Assembly (NCBI GenBank): GCA_000320605.2
Contig: KB445799.1
Coordinates: forward strand, 853,234-917,233
Length of the DNA: 64,000 nt
From: Gelatoporia subvermispora B
Lineage: Eukaryota; Basidiomycota; Agaricomycetes; Polyporales; Gelatoporiaceae
Direction of reading: 5' to 3'
The position numbers were made by a program, and so were the translations under genes. Each line of letters starts with the position of its first letter. The stretch's first letter is position 1. The notes under the pieces are model-generated. The model ran no database searches. It worked only from the letters and a program-made list of their open reading frames with translations, and had not been told where the DNA came from. This document shows positions 57,515 through 64,000 of the stretch, one piece after another.

Positions 57515-58505
57515 AGTGCGAAGTAAGTAGGAGTAAGAGGTCACGTCTTGTATGTATAAGTACTCCGCATATTCGGTGACTCGCCCATTAAAAACCCAGA
57601 GCATTATTTGAGCGCTGACCTGACGATGGTATGGCCTCGACTGAACAGAGGAGTCTGATCCATGCCGCGAGCATTTGAGCGGTGTAGACTCAGCTGCGTG
57701 AATCGGAGAGTCGAAACCGCCGCGGGCTCCCGAGTAGCTGAGGCCGAACATATATGCTGACATCAGCGGATATCAATCTCAAGATTGTGATGCACCTTCG
57801 GCGCACCCAGCCACTCTAAAATCAGGACTCAGCTGTCAGTATGCACAGATCAAGACCTTGGAGAAGCTAGTAGCATTGGTCAAGTCCTGACGAGTCGGTG
57901 CATGAAGTGAGACGAGATAGTATGATGTTCAGACATATTGTACATTCCGAGATGCAATCGTGAAGGAATGTTCGACACGGATAAGCACGTGGCAGCTCTA
58001 GCGATAGCGATGATGTCTGTTCCATCGGAATCAAAAATGGATAAATATGTCTTAAACAACGCGTGAGTGACATCGATTCGGTGCTTTGCACAAGGTATGC
58101 TGCGACATGCATGTGTATAACCCAAGAACAACATGGGGGAAAGCATGAACGATATGTATGTGGGGATACTACACACGATGGAATGGTAAGGAATGCGTAC
58201 GATATACGAGGGGGCCAATCCATGGTACCTATCAACAAAAGCCCTACAGGGGAAGACGCACGCGGGAAGTGGTCCCTCAAGGGAGTTGGGACTTAAAAAG
58301 AGTATATAGCCTGCCAGGGGCTACGGTCTCGTGACTGACGCGACGCGGGTTGAATTGAGACTCCGCCTGAAGGACTACATCACATTAATGACAGCAGTCA
58401 GCGGAGCCTCGCTTCCTTGAATATTGAATCTTTGCTTCTCCACTTGACTTTGTACATAGTATCACCCTCCCTCTATAGAGCTTGCGATATTGCTGGAGCA
58501 TCAAA
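57515..58505. other. Intergenic region between the DUF6533 and DUF6698 genes
   Basis: Divergent spacer of about 1 kb. The minus-strand frames at 57867-58280 show no domain. Nothing else was recognised. Confidence 0.5.
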
Positions 58506-60438
58506 TTAGTGACAGATGCTCTGCATCGAAATCCTGATGATATACATGCAATATCTCAGCAGATACCAGCACCTCGTGGCCAAAAGAAGAGGCCTCGAGC
58601 AGATGAGTCCCCCAAGCGGAACTCTCGGAATGCTCGGAAGGAAAGTCTTACGAATTCCAAGAGATGGGTCCGTTGTCGATCTACCACGAAGAGTGAAGGT
58701 GATGATGCCGTCGTGTCTTCCACGACAGCTGTGGATAAGAACAGCACAAATGCAATGGAGCAAATGCTTGATGGGTTGTTGGATGCGCATGCTTCAGCGG
58801 ATCCGAGGAAAAGGCCGGGTTAGGCACTGCCTACTGAAAGAGATAGAATGAAATAACACTTGGTTTTGCAGGGAGAACACACCGCTGGCGGTGTACCACA
58901 AGGTCGGGCGGCATTTGCAACACGATCTCGGCCCTAACATAGCAAGCATGTGGTTATTGCACTTTGGACCGACGACAGCTGATATGGAAGCCGGCCGCAA
59001 TGGTGTCAACGCCGATGTTGTCACAGAAGTGACCCAGTGGTAAGTGCTGGCTAACCGCATATGTTTGTCAGACATGGGTATATGCGCCTGTTCTTGCATC
59101 GTCACCCATGGTTGAGACGCATATATGAGGTTCAGAAGGCATGGCAGATGTGTCTGCGTGAGTAATCGTGGCAGACACGATGAATGCCGGCGGTAATGGC
59201 AGGCGTGGCTATATGCGTGGCTGGTGGGTCGGAGGGTGGTACGCTGAGTGCATAATTGTGACAGGTCCAAGCGCAAACGCAAGGTGACCTTGGAGAGTCA
59301 CGGTCTATGAATGAAGAAAGTGCCAGGGCTTGTGGACTTTCTGGGCATGTTCGAGGGAAATGCGGGATCTTTGAAGATGCTGACCGCTTATGTGAGTCGC
59401 TGATTATGGTTGCTGGTGACATGCTAAGTTTGACGGTGTAGCTGGATGCTTGTGCGAGGGGCGCGCGTGGCGACGAAGTCAGGTCGTTGCGCAATAGGCT
59501 TGGCGACTTGTTCCCTGAGTTGCGGGCCAAGAAATTGCATGTCCGCGTGCATAAAGCACAACGCGGCTCCAGGCCAACGGAGACTGGGCGGCTGTTGTGT
59601 CCGCAGAGCAGACTGGCTGAGTTTGACGCGGATCCGGAGGGGTAAGTACTCTCGAGACTGAAAGTTTTGAGGACTGACTATGCGTTGTAGATTCTGCAAG
59701 AAGGTGCTGCATGGACAGGTGCAAATTCGAGCGACGAGTTTTCCATCATTTTTGTATGACCAAAAGCTGGTCGTGGCTGGACGACTGGAGCCGGGCTTGC
59801 TAAGGTCTGGTTTTCTGGTCAATGTAAGTGGCGAGTGGCGTCAGTTGGGGTCGCGGTGACGAAAATTTGCAGTGCTACAAATGTGTGTACACCGGGCCGA
59901 CATCGGCGATGAGTGAGACGGGACGCAAGACGGCAGGCAAACCCTCGCGAGCTCAGCAGATGAAGTTGAGCAGTGTGGGCGCTAGGTCCATCGCGCATGT
60001 GGCAACGATGGTATGTTATGTCGTGGGCGTGTGGCTGGACACTAACTGGGGCTGTGAGTTCGTTTTGTCTTGAATGATCAGCCGGAGTGGTCGCGGACGG
60101 ATGGGAGCTTCGACGGCCAAGAGATCTTCGAGTGCCTCGTGCACATCTTCACCAACCAAAAGTGGGCTCGGGAGACACTGGCTTGGTGGGACAAGTGAGT
60201 GACTCAGATTGACGGTGTTTGTGCATTAAGTGCATGGTGTTCGTGCAGACAAAAGTTCGGCGCAATGGCGAACAGGTCTGTGACAGAGCACGGCAGAGAC
60301 GAGGACGAGGCCGCGATGGATGCGCTCATGGCAGAGCTGGGCGCAGATGAAGCTGACACGGATGGCGAGGTGTGTCAAGTTATCAGGTCGAAGAGGGTGC
60401 TGATGACACGTCGTACGCGGGTACAGGCGCAAGGTTAA
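58506..60438 (+). CDS. DUF6698 family protein (start uncertain, possibly decayed)
   Basis: Agaricomycete family of unknown function, often found in many copies. The core is visible over several exons: LDACARGARGDEVRSLRNRL, RPTETGRLLCPQSRLAEFD, VQIRATSFPSFLYDQ, CYKCVYTGPTSAMSET, LSSVGARSIAHVATM, then WSRTDGSFDGQEIFECLVHIF and ETLAWWDK. The N-terminal part is basic and disordered (QKKRPRADESPKRNSRNARK). A Glu/Asp-rich tail ends at the stop at 60438. Standard GTAAGT introns occur at about 59041, 59642 and 59824. Two problems remain. No ATG opens the 5' frame cleanly. Near 59300 the frame leading into KKVPGLVDFLGMF contains a TGA unless a 33-nt intron is removed, which is too short to be usual. 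It may be a pseudogene or need RNA evidence. Confidence 0.65.
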
Positions 60439-61407
60439 CTGCACTGGAACGACTGGCTCTTGCGCTCTCTGGCGAATTTCTTGGACCGTCTTGCGCTGAT
60501 TTCTGGGCGACGTGTGGCCAGGACTAAACTCAAATGAATCTGATGACTAGAGTGACTGTACTGGCTCGATGACCTGAGGACCTCTGATCGGTGACTGGTG
60601 ACTGATGACTGGAGCTGAAAACGACTGGACTTTATGACGGAGACATAGTATGCAACAAGCAATAATACAGGGTGGTTATAGACGGCATGCAGTACTTAGC
60701 GTATAGTTATGGGAATGCGAGCAGAGTGGCGTAAAATGGAAGACTTGCAACCCGGGCCTGCAACGGCGCAGCAGGGGCATATACTCGTTACATGATCAGG
60801 TATAACCAGTACGAGAATGTGATGGTTGCAGCGGGCGTGCAATGGGGCAGCAGGGACATGTATACGTACCATTCTCAGGTATAACCAACACGAGAGTGTG
60901 ATGACTGCATATCTTGTCGTCCCATGAATTCAATCGTCGTGCACCAGAGACGGACGCCGCGCGCTATAAGGCAGGCAATATGTAGATAGTGGCGGGAGAC
61001 TGTATAAATGCCGGTATACGCGATTATAATCGTGCTATCCAGGATTGCGAGGAAGACAGTGAATGCTAGACATTTGGATACCTATGCAGGGCTATGCATA
61101 GCAAGGTGCCTATTTTGCTGACAGTATGTGTGAGCGGCGAGTTGGCATCTGTCACTCAATTGGCACGTTCAATACAAGGAGCAGACAATCACCGCCGGGT
61201 AACATTCCATTCGCTTTCGTGAGCATTGTACTTCACCGCGAGAGCACCCAGGGACGTCGTGACGACCGTCGACGGGCGCCTGCGCGACTTGGTCGCTTAC
61301 CACCACACCCCCTCCGCCAACGCACCCTCCGTTGCTCCTCCGCGTCTTCCTAGTTATCCTGGTCGCCCTGGTACCATCCCGCCGCCATCCCCACGCACGC
61401 ACGCTTG
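60439..61407. other. Intergenic region before the Msb1-type gene
   Basis: About 970 bp with no gene seen. It contains a diverged two-copy tandem repeat (60745-60905) and the promoter of the gene at 61408. Confidence 0.6.
60745..60905. repeat. Diverged tandem repeat, about 79 bp, two copies
   Basis: The two units share gcagcaggg, tatac, caggtataacca and cgaga(a/g)tgtgatg in the same order, offset by about 79 bp (caggtataacca begins near 60797 and 60876). Not coding. Confidence 0.8.
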
Positions 61408-64000
61408 ATGCCAAGCCTCTTTTCCCGCGCACGCGCCCAGTCGTCTCCGAGCAAGAAGCCGTCCCTCGACGAGTTTGGGAGGATCAGCAGCAGAGGCGGC
61501 GCGGCGAGCCCCGCCCCGGCGTCGGTGAAGAAGGACAAGGACAAGAAGGGCTCAAAGGACAGCAAGCAAAAGACAAAGTCAAAGCACGCCGCGCCCGAGG
61601 CGGATGAGGACGAGTGCGCGATCCCCGACGGGAGCTTCCTGCCCTTGAACCTCGAGCACCCGCAGCTCGAGACGAGCGACGGCTCGCCGCCGACAGCACA
61701 ACAGGCCGCGCAGAACCATGACTATGGGTACCTCTCGTTTGGGCGACATGTTGTGCTCGGCCTGGAGGAGCTAGCGCGGCTCGTCGACGTCGTGGGCGAG
61801 GAGCTCGGCACGCGCGGGCTGACGACGCCATTCATCTTCTCGACGCTGGCGCTGGACGTCTCGGCGACGGCGGTGCGGCGGCTTATCCAGGCATTCCTGC
61901 GGACGTGCGGGAAGCCCTCTGCGGAAGCGACAAGGCAGTGGCGCGACGAGGCGCGCTTTGCGGGCCCGCATGAGCTCGGGATGTGCCTCCGGTGGGGCCT
62001 CGCGCGTGTGGTACGTATCGTCGGCGGACAGGAGGTCCGCGGCATACTCGCGTACGAGTTCTACGCGGCATGGCGGGACGCAGAGCAAGGTGCGCCTGGA
62101 CGATACCGTGTGTTTGACTGTCCCCCTCGGCCCTGACTGATCTTGGACTACCTCCTGTAGAGATGAGTTACCCCGAGGGACACTTTGCCGCATTCCTCGA
62201 TCCGCTCGATCCGCTCCTACAGACCCTTCTCGTCGGTCTTGTCACTCTGTTCACCCGCTTCACGGCGCACTCCGCTTCGTCTGGCCATACGCCCCCGACG
62301 CTCTCCCCGCTCTTCGGCCCGCTCCTGTTCGGCCTCGGGCCGTCCACGCTCGCATTCCACCACGCATACATCCACTATCTCCGCGCGACGACGGCGACAG
62401 AGCACCTCATCCTCGCGTTCATCCGATGGCAAAACGTCCCGAAGACGGGCGCAACGGCGAGCGCGACGTCGATGGGCCTACCCACGCGGCTCAAGGCGTG
62501 GATCCAAGGGTACCCCGCGACACTGCCAAGCATCGGACGGCACGAACGTCCGCAGCCGCGGCGCGGCGCGCGGACGGTGCGCGTCGTGAGCGTGCGGCGC
62601 AACGTGCGCATGTACTCGCCAGACCTGGTCAAGAGCGCGGCGAGCTGGGCCCACCGCCCGCGCGGGGCCGTCTCGTCCGCGGGCGACCGCTCGTTCGTCG
62701 GCTCGAAGGAGTGGGAGCGCATCGCGCCGCCGACGCTCAAGCTCCCGCCACGCTACTCGGATGCGTATAAAAAACGCATGGACCTCCCCCCGAACTTCCA
62801 CCCCGACACTGGCGCAGGCTCGTCCACGTCCACGCTCAGCGTGCCGTCGCTCACCTCGTCCGTGTCCACCGCGTCGTCGGCATCGACATTGTTCGACGAC
62901 CGCGAGCATGGAATACTCAGCGGTGCGGGAGAAGACCGCTTCCGGAGCCTCACTGATCTGAAGTGGGGTGAATTCGAGGTGATGGGTTTTGGCAACGTCG
63001 GCGCGGACGACAAGAAGCTGCAGTTCGACCTGACCGAAGGCGCGCGGGCGGTGAGTTGCTAGTTGTATCAGTGTGACGAGGTTGCCTTATGCGATAGATC
63101 TTGAAGGCTCGCGCGGCGAAGCGAGCGACCCTGACCTGGCAAGACTTTTCGAGCACTGGATTCTCCCGGACCGACGCCCCCCTCAATGCGACGCTGCAAT
63201 TCAGCGCGCCCGTCACCAATACTGTCAATTCCTGGCCGGCGCACTCGGCGGAGATATCACGCAAACTGAAGAAGACGCAGAAGGCGCTTCCGCCGTTTGG
63301 ATGGGACACGGAGCCGATCATTGGCCGCGAAGAGGTCATTGAAGAAGCATTCGTTGATGTCTTCTGTGATCTGATATATGGCGGTGGATGGATGGATATT
63401 GAGCGATGCGAGGAAGTCGACAGGGAATGCAATTGGGCACTGGTGAGTTGCATCACCGAAGCATCGCCTCCGCAGAGATTAGCCTAATTTCATTATAGGT
63501 GGAATTCAAATCAGTACCTATTGCGCGGAACAGCACAACTCCAGGCACAGGCGATCCGCGGATATCCACCACTCTCATTCTCTTCGAAGAATTTGTACCA
63601 TACGAGTACAGGCAGCAGATGGCAGTATCTGGGAGAACAAGACGCCGTCTTCCCTCACTCTTTTCGGTTTCTAGCAAGTCCAAGCAGTGGAAACCTGCCG
63701 CTACCTTGAATGGGCGACCCTATGTTATCGGACACGTGCCTGCAAGTCCCTCGTACCGTGAAGTCGAATTTGAGGGACTGCTCCGCTCTAACGGCAGTTC
63801 TACCAAGGTCATCTCTCTCGCAAAAAATCCGGAGGGTACCCGCGGCGCGGCCACGCCAGCGAGTACCGCAGCAACACCAGGCCACCAAGAACCTCTGAGT
63901 CTATCGAGCTTGAAGATTCCCACTCCACAATTCTTGCAACCAATCACTCGGACCAGGTCGAACCCAGAGGAGCCCAGGCGACCAGCCGAGGAACCTACAA
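61408..64000 (+). CDS. Msb1-type morphogenesis protein (runs off the right edge)
   Basis: Fungal Msb1/DUF1708 protein. In yeasts, relatives act with Cdc42/Rho1 signalling in bud and polarity control and carry a RhoGAP-like fold. Exons are 61408-62089, 62161-63050, 63098-63442 and 63499-64000 (open at the edge), in consistent phase. I start at the ATG at 61408 (MPSLFSRARAQSSPSKKPSL), three bases after a TTG. Residues about 40-70 are Lys-rich and disordered. The domain begins at DYGYLSFGRHVVLGLEELAR and continues through TPFIFSTLALDVSATAVRRL, GMCLRWGLARVVRIV and FGLGPSTLAFHHAYIHYLR. A later block reads VEFKSVPIARNSTTPG and LILFEEFVPYEYRQQM. The tail turns Ser/Pro-rich. More than 800 residues are present and the C-terminus is missing. 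The domain assignment is strong; the direct partner is inferred. Confidence 0.87.

Noticed and set aside
1..64000. CRISPR arrays, operons or other prokaryotic signals
   Set aside because: Spliceosomal introns in nearly every recognisable gene and the protein families present are eukaryotic. No regularly spaced repeat array fits CRISPR.

Overview
The window is nuclear DNA of a filamentous basidiomycete, most probably a mushroom-forming Agaricomycete. The evidence is dense spliceosomal introns of about 48-75 nt with GTRNGT donors and YAG acceptors, and several families largely confined to that class (DUF6535, DUF6533, DUF6698 and the thaumatin-like 'glycopeptide' secreted proteins). There are also several P450 paralogues side by side, an intron-bearing nuclear tRNA, and nuclear genes for mitochondrial proteins. 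A narrower placement such as Polyporales is only a guess.

Left part (1-14.6 kb): the 5' end of an epsin (ENTH) gene leaves the left edge. A diverged tandem segmental duplication follows (about 2.05-6.0 kb and 7.95-11.55 kb), each copy holding one secreted glycopeptide gene on the minus strand (3171-3843 and 8819-9489). An F-box-like gene follows at 12.4-13.8 kb.

P450 block (14.65-25.5 kb): four intact cytochrome P450 genes share one 13-exon plan, two on the plus strand and then two on the minus strand. The minus pair are recent duplicates that carried their promoters along. To the right lie SDH4, the complex II membrane anchor, and a tRNA-Glu(CUC) with an 89-nt intron.

Middle part (28-49 kb): repeat-containing intergenic DNA, a Ser-rich hypothetical gene, a DUF6535 membrane protein, about 5 kb without a recognisable gene, a 15-exon OPT transporter, a cyclophilin, another gene-poor stretch, and a pfkB-type sugar kinase.

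Right part (49-64 kb): an FCP1/NIF-like HAD protein that shares a 553-bp divergent promoter with the kinase, a secreted and probably surface-anchored six-hairpin glycosidase (GH88/105-like), a small proline/tyrosine-rich membrane protein, a DUF6533 seven-helix protein, a DUF6698 gene of uncertain integrity, and the 5' part of an Msb1-type morphogenesis gene leaving the right edge.

Most genes look independent. The one arrangement that could be a unit is the P450 block with the neighbouring SDH4, but no backbone synthase is visible. Exon structures were built by hand from splice signals, reading frame and family knowledge; no search or alignment program was run.
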